From assembly GCA_021307315.1 (NCBI GenBank), contig JAJSPD010000026.1, positions 607,448 to 671,447 on the forward strand: DNA of 64,000 nucleotides. The letters are read 5' to 3'. A program made the position numbers and the translations under genes. Shown here piece after piece: positions 1 through 10,984 of the stretch. Under the pieces are notes generated by a model. The model was not told the origin of the DNA, did no database searches, and saw only the letters and a list, made by a program, of their open reading frames with translations. Origin of the DNA: Bisporella sp. PMI_857 (lineage: Eukaryota; Ascomycota; Leotiomycetes; Helotiales; Helotiaceae). How positions within the stretch are numbered: the first letter of the stretch is position 1; every line of letters begins with the position of its first letter.

Positions 1-445
1 GACTGCAAAATTTTAGGATACATCAGTTCCCTAAGGTTCCTAGGGCAGGTCATTGGTGGACCGAAATACACCTTCCTTTTACAATGTTTGCACCCTTGTT
101 TACGTAGTATATTTGATCTCTTGAGATGTCAAGAGACCTAGGTGAAGTTATACGCCGGATAAAGTGCAAGTTCAGATGCAGGGAGCAGTGAGATTCTATT
201 TAAGGCCGTCCCCTCTTCGTTACCTCTGTCTGGTCTTTGATACTCAAAAAAGCGTGAGTTCTGATGCTCTATTCTACTTCCATTTGAATTGGAAGACACA
301 TTCTCGACTTGAATACACTCCTCATCTATCGAGACCCCTTGGGGTTAACTCGGTTCACACACGTGCAAGTTTCTACCTATTTCATTTTGTAGAATTCACC
401 TCTAGTGTCGTTTTACTTCGCACTAACATCTGTGACGCAGTAACC
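1..445 (+). promoter_or_regulatory. Upstream region of the lectin gene
   Basis: No gene is seen here. The reading frame of the lectin stays open upstream to about 164, but it begins with GTG, and the added 94 residues have no resemblance to the propeller repeats. I treat this stretch as promoter and 5' leader. A TATA-like TATTTAAG lies near 197-204, followed by pyrimidine-rich sequence. Confidence 0.4.
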
Positions 446-1423
446 ATGGGATCTCTCCTTAAAGGGGCTGCAATTGCAGCAGTGACATTAGGTGTCAACC
501 GGATGGATGTATATCAACTTACTAGCTCAAACGCCCTTACGTATAGATCTTACAGTGGATCAACCTGGTCATCGGGTTGGACCTCACTCGGTGGAACATT
601 CGGTTACGTCCCATCCGTGACCTCCTACGGATCCAGCCGCATTGATGTCATCGGGACTGGAACTGACACCGGAGCATGGCATAAATACTGGAATGGAAAC
701 ACCTGGTCCGGTTGGAATAGCTACGGAGGAACCTTTGCAAGCCCTATTTCTCTAGTCTCTTGGGGTTCCAATTACATGAACTATTTTGGAGTAGGGACTG
801 ATGGTGCAGCATGGCATAGGTCGTGGAATGGGAATAGCTGGAACAGTTACCAGAGTCTTGGTGGGACATTCTCTACTGGTTTGTCTGTGGTAACCAAAGT
901 CATAACTACGACTACGGTCCAAATCGACTTCTTCGGCGTCGGGTATGACTCAGGGTGCTGGCACAAGACGTGGGGAGGCTCATCCTGGGGTGGCTGGGAT
1001 AGCCGTGGAGGAACCTTTATTGGCGAAGTGGTTAGCATCACCATTTCGATCAATATTTTCATCTTTGGAATTCGGGAGGATCGCGCGATGTGGTACAGCA
1101 GATGGGATGGCTCGAGTTGGTCAAGTTGGCAAAGCCTTGGAGGCTCGTTCTCGAGTAAACCGACAGTAGTATCCTGGGGATCAGACCGATTCGATTGTTA
1201 TGGGACTGGAACCGATAATGCGATGTGGCACCGATCATGGACCTCATCAGGCGGTTGGCAGTCCAGTTGGGAATCGCTAGGTGGTGACTTTGCTAGTGCA
1301 CCAACTGTGGTTTCTTGGGGACCAAATAGGATGGATTGCTTCTGTAAGGGGAATAACGGTCAGGTTTACCATAGGTACTGGGGAGATTCTTCGTGGAGTA
1401 GTGGGTGGGCAACAATCTCGTAG
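446..1423 (+). CDS. PLL-like seven-bladed beta-propeller lectin
   Basis: Single-exon gene, 325 residues from the first good ATG (context ACCATGG). The protein is almost entirely seven tandem repeats of about 45 residues. Each has a core of the type R-[MFI]-D-x-[FY]-G-x-G-x-D-x-[AG]-x-W-H, then a Trp/Ser/Gly-rich strand ending S-L-G-G-x-F. This is the pattern of the PLL/DUF346 family, first known from Photorhabdus lectins, where seven blades bind fucose and related sugars between blades. No signal peptide is visible, so it may be cytosolic or leave by a non-classical route. Repeat 5 is the most diverged, with an Ile-rich stretch in place of the usual core, so one sugar site may be lost. Sugar specificity and role (defence, recognition, storage) cannot be read from the sequence. 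The nearest intact neighbour, the esterase, lies 3 kb away and suggests no pathway. Confidence 0.8.
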   Translation: MGSLLKGAAIAAVTLGVNRMDVYQLTSSNALTYRSYSGSTWSSGWTSLGGTFGYVPSVTSYGSSRIDVIGTGTDTGAWHKYWNGNTWSGWNSYGGTFASPISLVSWGSNYMNYFGVGTDGAAWHRSWNGNSWNSYQSLGGTFSTGLSVVTKVITTTTVQIDFFGVGYDSGCWHKTWGGSSWGGWDSRGGTFIGEVVSITISINIFIFGIREDRAMWYSRWDGSSWSSWQSLGGSFSSKPTVVSWGSDRFDCYGTGTDNAMWHRSWTSSGGWQSSWESLGGDFASAPTVVSWGPNRMDCFCKGNNGQVYHRYWGDSSWSSGWATIS

Positions 1424-1440
1424 TGCATCAAATGTTTTTT

Positions 1441-1502
1441 TGTGGAGGAGTGTCAACTGGAAGATAGTTTATGTGGAGGGGTGTCAACTGGAAGATAGTT
1501 TA
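1441..1502 (+). repeat. 31-bp tandem duplication in the lectin 3' region
   Basis: Two head-to-tail 31-bp copies (1441-1471 and 1472-1502) start TGTGGAGG and end GATAGTTTA. They differ at one base (A/G at the ninth position). They lie about 20 bp after the lectin stop codon and are probably in its 3' UTR. Confidence 0.9.
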
Positions 1503-2806
1503 TGTGGCCTGATTTTTCATTGTTTTTTTCTATCTCGTCCATCATTTATTTTACTTTCCGTTGGCCGAAAAATCAATCTAGCAAGGCTCTTAGGAGGTCT
1601 TCCTTAACCTATTGCTCGTATAAGGAAATATGTGCGATTTGTGTATTGGGGATTTACCCTTTTTAGCTAAAGTAAGAACAAATCCTTTTTTTGTTGACTT
1701 GATATCAGGAAATTGAGCAAAGGTTCGTGAAATGAGTACTTGGTTGGGGAAAAATCAAAAAAGTCCAGTTGCATAATTAATGATATGTGCTCTTTCCTAA
1801 ATAAAGCTGTATATCATGTCGTGTCTTCCTAGCTATTGTAGACATGTTTGGAATGTTTCAAGGAGGAAGTGATACAGGTGGGCATTAACATCTAGAATCA
1901 TGGAGTCCCCTAATGTCTCTGAAATTGAACCCTGGGCTGCTAAGTTCAAGAGAACTAGCGCTGCTAGCGGCCGTCAATTCCTTGTGTTTACTGTATGAAA
2001 GGATCTGACAAGTGTCCCCCATACAACGGGAGAGTACTGTTTTTATTTCCCCCTCACTGATTAGATACGTTATAACCACTTTACAACGAGTAAATACATT
2101 AGATTAATAAAATAAAGCTAGGGAAGATACAAAAGTCAATTTAAGACAATAAATAGTCATTGCTTAGCAAATATAGTGTGAGATTATTTACCCCATGGGT
2201 TTAAGAACATATATCTTCCTTTATCAACCCTATTGCTCTTTTTCGGCAGGAACGTTCTTTAAAAGAGTTGATTTTATAGTAAAGCATTTAATTTCTTAAA
2301 TCTTGACTCTTACTTTACTTCCTAAACAAAGAGTCGCTTACAGACCCTTTTTCTTTTCATTCGCTTAGCAGATGGGGCTGGAATACAATATTAAACAAGA
2401 ACCTTTAATGTTAAAGCAAATACTAGCCGTGTCTCCGACTCCAGGTCTTGGCATTCAATGGCTAGAATTTTTATATAATACTATATTGTAAAGTTATATA
2501 AAAGTTGTTATCTTTACACGCAAAACTTAATTTAGCAGGATTATAATCAAACTTTTTTGAAATAACGCTAGAAGTTAAAGCATATAACAGGCTAATAGTA
2601 ACTTGCTCAATTGACTCTGGTAAATTGTGTGCAGATCTAGGTTTCCAATACTTCTCTAAGAAAGATTTAGTGGGCGTGGGTCAAGTACCCCGATCTACCC
2701 TGTCGTACTGAAACCGTCACTCTTACAAATATCGTAAGTTCCTCGGTAGCATGGTGGCGAATTTCGGTATGTCCACCAACAAACTCCACAGCACTGGACC
2801 GATCCA
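1503..2806. other. Gene-free AT-rich intergenic stretch
   Basis: No coding sequence with recognisable protein features on either strand. The composition is AT-rich with scattered short A and T runs. Confidence 0.5.
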
Positions 2807-3195
2807 TTATGTCACAAAGTGCTGATTGCCGTGCTTCATATGGAAGCCCTTGACTGCTTGTGGTGCAGCTTGGACTACCACCTTAATGTAGAGGCCGAAT
2901 TTGGTGTCGTATCCATCATCGATGATGTCTTCGTAAGCCTGTAATGCAGCGCCAAGCCTGTTCCGCAAACATCTGTAGAACGTACAAAAGGCCATATAGA
3001 TGGGAATATTACCTTAGCATTGTCAATCCCATCAAGGCTTTTATAGCTGCCTATACAATCTGGAAAAGCCATAGCGCCGTCATTCCAAACCAGGCCGCGC
3101 TCTGGCTCGAAGTCATAATCAGAGGTGTACTGTTGTAGATACGCTGGGGCGAACCTACAGGGTCCCCACCCGGTGTTAGTAGGTACCCGCCTCAA
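2807..3195 (-). pseudogene. Degenerate fragment, possibly chitinase-like C-terminus
   Basis: Two overlapping minus-strand reading frames (3195-2875, then 2995-2807) look like one protein broken by a frameshift near 2980. The first gives W-N-D-G-A and C-I-G-S-Y-x-S-L-D-G-I-D-N-A. The second gives N-R-L-G-A-A-L-Q-A-Y-E-D-I-I-D-D-G-Y-D-x-K-F and ends M-K-H-G-N-Q-H-F. I recall a similar ending after the catalytic domain of some secreted fungal class V (GH18) chitinases, but I cannot confirm this. No catalytic domain is present, so it would be a remnant in any case. Confidence 0.3.
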
Positions 3196-4622
3196 TAGGT
3201 TGGGTCCCTTTCAGATTTAGACCCAGCAAGTTGGGTTATAGACTTTTAGATCCAACCCATCGGGTCTTCATTAAGTTGGGTCATAAATATACTACAAACC
3301 CAGCCCTACTATTGGGCCTTAATAGATTGGGTCCAAAGGTCACACCCACCCAAACTGGCCCCAGTCTGCCGCCTGGCATAGATCCGCCGCCCAGCCAGAA
3401 ATTCCTCCGAAATTGTGTAGCTGCATTGTAGGCGTCTGACATGTAAGCAACCCATTGTGCTCCTTTGTCAACAATTAGCTACCACCCTCTAACCCAGTCC
3501 GAAGGACGGAAGTCATTTACTCACCTGAATACACCAAATAATCCGACTGTGTTTTATCACTTTACTTTTTCATAGCAGACCCCGCATCAGTGATTCCTTG
3601 AATCTTGGCGTCTGCAAGGCAGCCCGGGATGCCTATAAGCACACTCCGCCCGCCCCTGCGCCGGACGGTGGTTCTACATTCTAGCACATAGGACCCCTGC
3701 AAGTTGAGCTAGTCATCTTGAACGAGCGCTCATAGCTAAGAATTATTGGCAGCATTTTGGCGGGTAGCTATGCAAGCGAGAAAAGCAAAGATACAAAGTA
3801 GGGACACATTATAAAGTGGTTTGGAGATGCTCGTAGTCCGGTCCTATCTCTCAGATCCCATCTCAGGCATTAGCAGTAGACAGCAAGCGATTGTTGCAGC
3901 GTTGTCGCCCCGCACCCAGGAAGGTCGGAAGAAATCAGCGTCACGACTATCCTTGTAGGCACGTCTGGGGTTTGAGTTTCCCCCTCAATTTTCCTTCGCC
4001 AGCAGGCATAATTCGCCGGGGAACTGGCGGCATATTTACAGGAGGTGCGGAAGTCACACTTGCGTTAACGTGGAAGCTGACCCGGGAGGGAAGGTTAAAA
4101 TCAAGTGTAAAGATATCTTCGAACTCGGCACCAAGAAACGACTAGGAGGTGTGTGACATTTCGAGTGGGCCAGAACCACTGAAGCATCACCAGTCTGAAA
4201 TTATGTCCGTGGAGTTTGCATGGCGGTAAGATTAGAAGCACAGCGATCGTTTTTAATCACTCTCAAGTTAATCTATTTTTCTCGGTCCTCCCTCCCAAGA
4301 CCACAAGCTTATATTCAGTTTCACTAAGTTGAAAATATTTGATCTCTATTATATTTTATCGTTGTTCAACGCAGGGACAACTTCTCGCGGAATTGCCCGT
4401 GGCGAATTTGGTTAGCTGGGTTGGGTTCTATGTCGGAAAAGTCTTGCGCGTTAGCAGGAACTCTCTGCCGTTATCCCAGCCCACTTTCGATACAGGCGAA
4501 AGTGGGGTGAATGATGCGGGCAAGGTGAATTCAGAGTCGAATATCCATGTCCAAAGCTTTCTCGAATTGTGACATGTCTTTCGTTGCCAATTATCATTCA
4601 TGTTGAGTTTTGCATAACAGCG
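3196..4622. other. Intergenic; short GGGT/ACCC-rich patch, then esterase upstream region
   Basis: About 3195-3360 is dense in GGGT, GGGTTT, CCAACCC and ACCCA words on both strands, with no fixed period. The rest has no recognisable gene. The last few hundred bases are presumably the promoter of the esterase. Confidence 0.4.
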
Positions 4623-6617
4623 ATGATCTCGCTTCGCCAACAGGTCCTGCTGATAGCCTTTCCAGCCCTGCTGATCGCTATTTTCTGGTCTTCATTGTTT
4701 CAAGACCTTACTCTTCGGTCACATATATCTTCACTGGACATTTTCTCACTTCCTAGTCCGCGAGTGTCTATCCGGCAGGGCCATGTCGTTGGAACACTCC
4801 TTACAAAGGACTTTCCTAAGCCGGTAGAAGCGTTTATGGGATTGCCATACTGTCAGCCATCAACAGGTGACAGGAGGTTTCGAGCAGCAGCAGCATTGCC
4901 TGCTTCAAATAAAACATTCAAGGCCTTAAAATATGGTCCAATGTAGGTGGTGGATTTTGATGGTTGGGAATATTGCTAAAAATGCTAGATGTCCTGGAAA
5001 ACAGCTGCTTTCTGGGAAGACCTACCCTAGCAGCGAGGACTGCATGACGGTGAATATCTTCCGTCAGAAACCAAAAGATGAGAAAAACGTGCCTGTGGCT
5101 GTGTACATCCATGGCGGCGCGTTCAATCGCGGTAGCTGTAAGTTTTCGTTTTTCTTTACCTCCCAGCCAATAGAACGTGAGGTCCTGGAAGCGTAGCAAT
5201 CTAGCTGATCGATGCTTTTCTTCCTCTTTTTTATAGCAATGATGCATAATACCGCATCAATGGTGGCATTCTCAGAGAGCCCGTTTATTGGCGTGAGTTT
5301 CAACTATCGGTGTGCATGGATCTCAATCTTTCTGATTATAACTAATTTTTTTATGCAGAATTGGAGCTCTTGGCTTCCTCCCTTCAAACCTCACCTTTGA
5401 AGAAGGCATCGTAAACCTGGGTCTCCACGACCAAGTGTTCCTGCTTCAATGGGTGCACGACAACATCGAAGAATTTGGTGGCGACAAGAATGATGTGACC
5501 ATTTTTGGCCTCTCAGCTGGTGCTCATTCGGTCAGTATCATCCTCACCTTCAAATTTGGAATCGCACTCATAGCGTTAGATTGGCCATCATATCATGAAC
5601 TATAAGGAAGGAGTGGCGCCGCTCTTCCACAAGGCTATTCTGGAGTCCGGGTCCGCTACATCCCGTGCCCAGCATCCCTATAATGCGCCTGTTCACGAGG
5701 AGCAATTTGTGCTCTTTGTTGAGAAGGCAGGATGTGCTTCTGTGCCCCGCAGTAGCATAATTTCTTGCCTTCGCTCCCAGCCGGAAGCAATCATCAATGA
5801 AGCATCAACTCACGTGTTCGACAAATACAACCCCAGCCTGCGATGGGCATTCCAACCCGTAATTGACCACGAACTGATCCAGCGCAGACCTATTGATTCG
5901 TGGGCGACTAAGAAGTGGCACAGAGTTCCAATTATGACTGGCCACACAACGAACGAAGGTACATATTATGTTCCCAGTGCACTTGCAACGCCAGAGGAGT
6001 TCACTGATTTCTGGCACGTCCTCCTACCTCACTATTCAAGAGAAGACTTAGCGACGATAAATTCTTTGTATCCCGACCCATCATCTGTCGAAGATAGCAA
6101 GTACAAGGAGACACGTGATATGGCGAGTATCGGCGTTGGTCCACAGTACAAGCGTGTCGAAGCAGCATATGCCCACTACGCATACACCTGCCCTGTGCGA
6201 CAAACAGCCGATTTCGCATCGGTTGGTCAACAACATCCTGTCTTTGTCTACCATTGGGCTGTGAACAAGACGGTCAAGGGTGGCGCGAATCATGGCGACA
6301 ATATGTACTACGAGTCGTATCCGGAGGATGTGACGAGCATCAGTGAGGCGACAAAGGAGATTAGTGGCATCTATCACGCGTATGTTACTAGTTTTATCAC
6401 GAGTGGCGATCCGAACACGATTCAGGGGAGATATAAGTACCGGCCAAAATGGGAGAATTATATCAGAGGAAGCGAGAAGGTTATGATTTTAGGGAATGGA
6501 AATGACGAGAGGGCTGGGGGGACGAGTTTGGGCACTGCGGCAGAAATGGTGGATAGCCTCTGGATCAAACAGGAATGTGACTTTTGGTGGAAGAAGAGTT
6601 ATGAAACAGAAGAATGA
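4623..6617 (+). CDS. Type-B carboxylesterase/lipase
   Basis: Predicted 583 residues from five exons: 4623-4942, 4989-5137, 5237-5309, 5359-5530, 5580-6617. All four introns are GT-AG and 46-99 bp long. It is an alpha/beta hydrolase of the carboxylesterase type B family. Joined exons give the early S-S-E-D-C motif, the oxyanion-hole H-G-G-A-F, N-Y-R-I-G-A-L-G-F, and the nucleophile elbow [12 protein letters not shown], which is read across the last intron. The catalytic His motif is probably A-N-H-G-D-N near the C-terminus. The first ~25 residues form a hydrophobic stretch preceded by Arg, so the enzyme is secreted or membrane-anchored. An upstream in-frame ATG at 4569 would add 18 residues in front of this signal, so 4623 is preferred. 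Length and residues fit an active enzyme. The substrate ester is unknown. Confidence 0.85.
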
Positions 6618-6902
6618 ATTACGCAATATACAGGGCAATAACTTCTTTCGGGCGGATAAGAACAGAAGATAAACACAAAAAGGCATACAGGCTCATATCG
6701 CAAAATACACAGCAACCTCAGTTGTGAAGTAAAAGATTAAGAATCCGGTTTCGGGATGACGGGCGAACGGGCAGAGGGGCTGTATCGGGAGTGAGTCGTT
6801 CGTAATCATGACAGAAACCGTAACTTCGGAGGTTGACCAACAGCGCACATTATTAGCGAGCCAAGTACTTATTCAACCTGTTCCTACTGTATAGCTGCAA
6901 TT

Positions 6903-7950
6903 ATGGCTCGTGACTCTGAAATAAACCCGCAATTACGTTCTGGAATTTGTGAAATACGAAGCTTGCGTTATAGCCATTTACACATTCAGATAATTCACCC
7001 AGAAGTCAAACTTGCAACAACTAAAAGCACTTGTCGCCTCAAAGCGATACGAGACGATAACATAACACGCCGACGCTCTGAAGCTCCTCGAAAACTGTCT
7101 GTACAGCGGCGAGGCTATATATTCAACATCTCTTTGTCTACGGATCCGCATTAAAAATCGAGAATTGGTGCAAGAGATTGATAGTTCAGTCAAATTCCGC
7201 ACAATACAAAGGATTTTACGAGAGCCGAACTGTAAGAAATAGCGACAGTGTCAACGAGCAAAGCCTAAACCAGAACAAACTGATGCTCGGCTCAGATGGG
7301 CCTGGACATATGAGCATTTCCAACCAGATGACTGGGCCAAAGTAAAGTGGTCAGAGGAGTGTACAGTTGAACGAGGAGCTGAAATACAACCGGTGTGGAC
7401 CTTTCTACGGCCCTCAGAGCAGCTTTTACAAGGTGATCTTAAGAAAAGAAGATGCGGGAGAGGAATAAAGAAGGTGTTTTGGGTAGCGTTTAGTCAAAAC
7501 TCGAGAATAGTACTTGTGCCACTTAACGGAGATCCTTTGTCTGTACGAAGAGGAGTTACAGCTTGGCTTATAGGAGAGCTATATCGCATATATCTTCCAT
7601 ATTTTCTGCAACCAGGAGATATATTTTTGCAAGACGGGGCTTCAGTTCATACAGCTCATTTTGTTAAAGCTATTCTTCAAAAGCTAGGAAATCACAGTTA
7701 TGGTTTGGCCTCCTTGCTCTCGGGATAAAAGTTCTATTGAGGATCTTTAGGCTTTTGATTAGAGCAGAGATATGCAAGTTACACCCTGAACTAGCGCATA
7801 CAAACGATACAGTAGAGACTCCAGAAGCTTTAATTGCAGCAGCGAAGGAAGCACGGCATGCAATTGATCAATCTGTATAATATAATCTTTCTGTTACAAT
7901 GCTTCATCAAGTAGAGGCTGTAATAGAAGCACATTGTGGCTCTTCAAAAG
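6903..7950 (+). pseudogene. Dead Tc1/mariner-like transposase
   Basis: A fungal Tc1-like DDE transposase can be followed across three frames. The N-terminal HTH part starts at ATG 6903 (M-A-R-D-S-E-I-N-P-Q), and the middle part contains R-W-A-W-T-Y-E-H-F-Q-P-D-D-W. The first catalytic motif reads W-S-E-E-C, where Asp is usual, so Asp to Glu. The second motif F-L-Q-D-G-A-S-V-H-T-A keeps its Asp. The third, S-S-I-E-D-L, keeps its Glu but is followed by an in-frame stop and a frame change, after which A-E-I-x-K-L-H-P-E-L continues in another frame. It cannot make an active enzyme. A weak candidate terminal inverted repeat lies at 6742-6757 and 8060-8076 (ATCCC-AAA-C-GG type), but no TA duplication was verified. 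Confidence 0.8.
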
Positions 7951-8186
7951 CAGCACCAAAACGAAGCCAAATTGGTATAGATCAATATGCAAGGTTGGGG
8001 AGTTGTCAAGGAGGTATTCAAGCTGTTTTGTCATCCCACTCTACATATCATATGCCAGGATCCCAAAACGGTTATTGAGTTAGCGTATCTCTTATCTACC
8101 CCATAGGGAGACAGGCGACCGTTATCGAAATGTTTCCCGCGAAAAACTAGCAGGTGCGGAAACAGGTACCCTTATCTGCTGACCGC

Positions 8187-10844
8187 ATGTTTCCATCGCC
8201 TCCATTGTTCACACAGCCTTTCCGAAGCAACACTCAACAACATAGTAATTCTTCTAGTAATTCGCGGATAGAAAGCTGCGTTATGTCCGAGGGGCCAATT
8301 GACCTACTAGCGGAGAGTTTGTCCACTCACAAATCCCGCCCTTATCGCTCCCACCGGTTCCCTGCCTGTGACTTTTGTCGGCGTCGGAAAAGTCGCTGCA
8401 CACGAGATGTCGACAATCTCCCCTGTCTGCTATGTCGCATGAGTGGAGTTGAGTGTACTCGGAACGGTGCAGAGTCTACAGTAACAAATGAATCTGTGCC
8501 TGTCGTCCATCGCAGAAAGCGCCACCGTGAGTCCCGCCCAGAACTGCCGCTAGAGGACTCGCATTCTCCCTCAGCAGCACAAGTTCAAGATGGCTCGTTC
8601 GTGAATATTCATTTCTCCAATACGCAGTCGCGGCCACAGCTACAGGGACACAGTCCTGAAGAGATAATTCCCTCCCGAATGAAAATTTGTAGCCCGAGAT
8701 CTGTTCCAACCCCGCAACAAGCTCAAAATCGAAATCAAAATCAAAATCAAACGGGGCATATCGTTGGTCCGGCGGTTGCAAGAGATGTCCAGGTATTAGA
8801 GCAGTTTATGTCGCCAATATACGGCGGTCTAGTTGTGTCTTATGCACGGCCAAATCCATACAGCATTTATTCAGATGATCCGAAGCATCCAATTGTTTAC
8901 TTAAAAGTTCCGCGGCAGCGAGTGGCTTCTTCCTTGGGAAATGGCTCGGCTGGCTTCAAACAGTATGAGACAATTGAGAAGATATTAGAGCCTCTAGGAA
9001 GTGATTTGTTTAGTTTGTAGGTGTTCCTTTGCGCTTTGGTACCAAATTTTGCCCTTTGTTTAGTAAATACTGAGCAGTTGATAGATATTTTGACATATTC
9101 CACCCTCCATTTCCTATCTTAGACGAAAAGACTGTGGTCGAGGCGTATCGGCATGGTAGCCTTCCTCATTCTCTCGTTTGTGAAATATATGCCTGCTCAC
9201 TCATTTCTTGGAATACCTCTACGAATATCGAAATGACAAGTCGACCTAGGCCAGACATACGTTATATCTGGGAACAAACTGTTAGCTCTTTGAATGACGA
9301 ATTTACGGCTCCTGGGTTTTCGACTGTATTAGCATGTATTTTGGACCTTTCCGGGCGGCCTACAACTTCAATGACATATAACGCGATAAACATCGGTAGA
9401 GTCGTGGCACTATCGAAGAGTCTTGGTCTCAACCAAGACCCTCGAAAATGGAGTCTTGACCAGCGACAGAAAGACCTTCGCATCAGGGCATGGTGGGGTG
9501 TTCTGATCCACGATTGGTGGTACGTCCCCACTGATCTTCCTCGGATATTCTAAGATTGTAAAGCACACAGCTGAAGTATAGCAGGGCAAGTCTGTCGCAC
9601 GGCACTTCTCCACACATACATCCTACACAATTTGATGTTGAGATACCTGGACTTGATTCAAGTGTAACCGGCGCGGGGAAGGCCAATTCAAGACAGCAGG
9701 CGTCTGAACCTCGAACTGCCGGTGCTCATTGCTTTATCGCTTTATGCCAATTGACAGAGATCTTAGGCGATATCCTGCCTCTCATCTACAACACCAAGCG
9801 TGGGAAACACCATGCTCCTCGAAAATCACTCCTTCGTATTGAGGCCTCACTTGATGAATGGGAGGATAGCTTACCAAACTGGCTGGATCCTAGGAGCCTG
9901 GAATTTCAGCGCGAGCTTCCTGGCGTCCTAAGTCTACAGCTTTCTGCTTTGGCAGTCAAAATATGTATTTGTAGGGTGTCACTGTTGGTGTGTTATGTGC
10001 AAAGGCAATTCATAACTTCCCTCTCTCTAACAAAGGACAGGAGGCGTCCAAGTCGGACGAACGCGACGATATAGATATGCGCCAATTCTATCAATCTAGA
10101 TGTCGAAAGGCTGCTAGAGCCGTTATTGAATTTGTCACATCGCTTCAACGACGTGACCTGGATGCGTTCTGGTTACCTTGTAAGTTAATAATGCTAATTT
10201 TGTTCCCACGATAATCATGGTTTATCTCTGAGGTTGGATAGCCTCACTACAAGACTCATATTATTTGTCGATCTGACTGAAAATACATAGATTCCGCATA
10301 CCATTTTGCATCAGCAGCCACGCTGATACTTCGATGCGCCTTAGAAGCGACGAATGACGATACAGCTCGAGAGTGTGTAGCAAGTGCGCAGCTGTTGATC
10401 AGCCATCTGCGTAAATTTAAAGACGAGTCCAATTGGGACTTATCCGGTGTCTGTCTCTCCCAATGTGAGGAAGTAGTCCGACAAATGAGCGAAGGAACGG
10501 TTTTGGATTTTCGGCGCAGGCATGCACACAGTTCAGGCTCAGCTTCCACTCCGCGGGGTGCTCCATTCGGCTTGAATAACGAGGATTTTGCTTGTTTGTC
10601 AGGACCAAATAGATTTCAAAATATAGAACCGCATTTAAGACCGCGGGCCGAGTTTCCTCAAGATATTTCACAGGATGTAGCTGCTGCTGAGAGCCTGGCT
10701 GGTTTGGCGGGGCAAGGCAATGCAGCACTGCTGGGAGGTAATGATATAGGAATTGAGAGTCAAGGACAATGGAATGACTTTTTGTTAGTGCCAGACTTGT
10801 GGCAGATGGATGGTTTCGACGAACATAGCAACTTTGTATTGTGA
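8187..10844 (+). CDS. Zn2Cys6 transcription factor with fungal-specific regulatory domain
   Basis: Predicted 786 residues from five exons: 8187-9016, 9085-9519, 9585-9987, 10041-10179, 10291-10844. The start is the first ATG; an open frame reaches back to 8154 but with GTG. The DNA-binding cluster is C-D-F-C-x6-C-x8-C-L-L-C-x6-C, the normal Zn2Cys6 spacing with a long second loop, and basic residues follow it. A Gln/Asn-rich stretch comes next. The middle-homology region begins around Y-F-D-I-F-H-P-P-F-P-I-L-D-E, read across the first intron, and continues with N-I-G-R-V-V-A-L-S-K-S-L-G-L and R-A-W-W-G-V-L-I-H-D-W-W. It faces the Dal5-like transporter tail to tail with about 140 bp between the stops. 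This may be chance or a regulator-transporter pair. Its target genes are unknown. Donor choice for intron 1 (GTAGGT at 9017) is the least certain point. Confidence 0.85.
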
Positions 10845-10984
10845 TCTACATTTAATACAATGCTATAACACTAAACAATAGTACGGGACTGTGGGAAACG
10901 AAAATAATTAGTTTAGAAACACTAAATTTACAACGCCTTTTAATAGACGTATCTGAAATGTGGATTCTGTTCTGATATTAGTTG

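Noticed and set aside
3195..3360. Telomere-like GGGTT/AACCC-rich patch
   Set aside because: The words lack the TTAGGG unit and a fixed period, occur on both strands, and lie between ordinary genes.
6742..8076. Inverted repeat AATCCGGTTTCGGGAT / ATCCCAAAACGGTTATT as ends of the Tc1-like element
   Set aside because: Partial match only, no TA duplication confirmed at the outer borders, so it is mentioned as weak evidence and not called as a feature.
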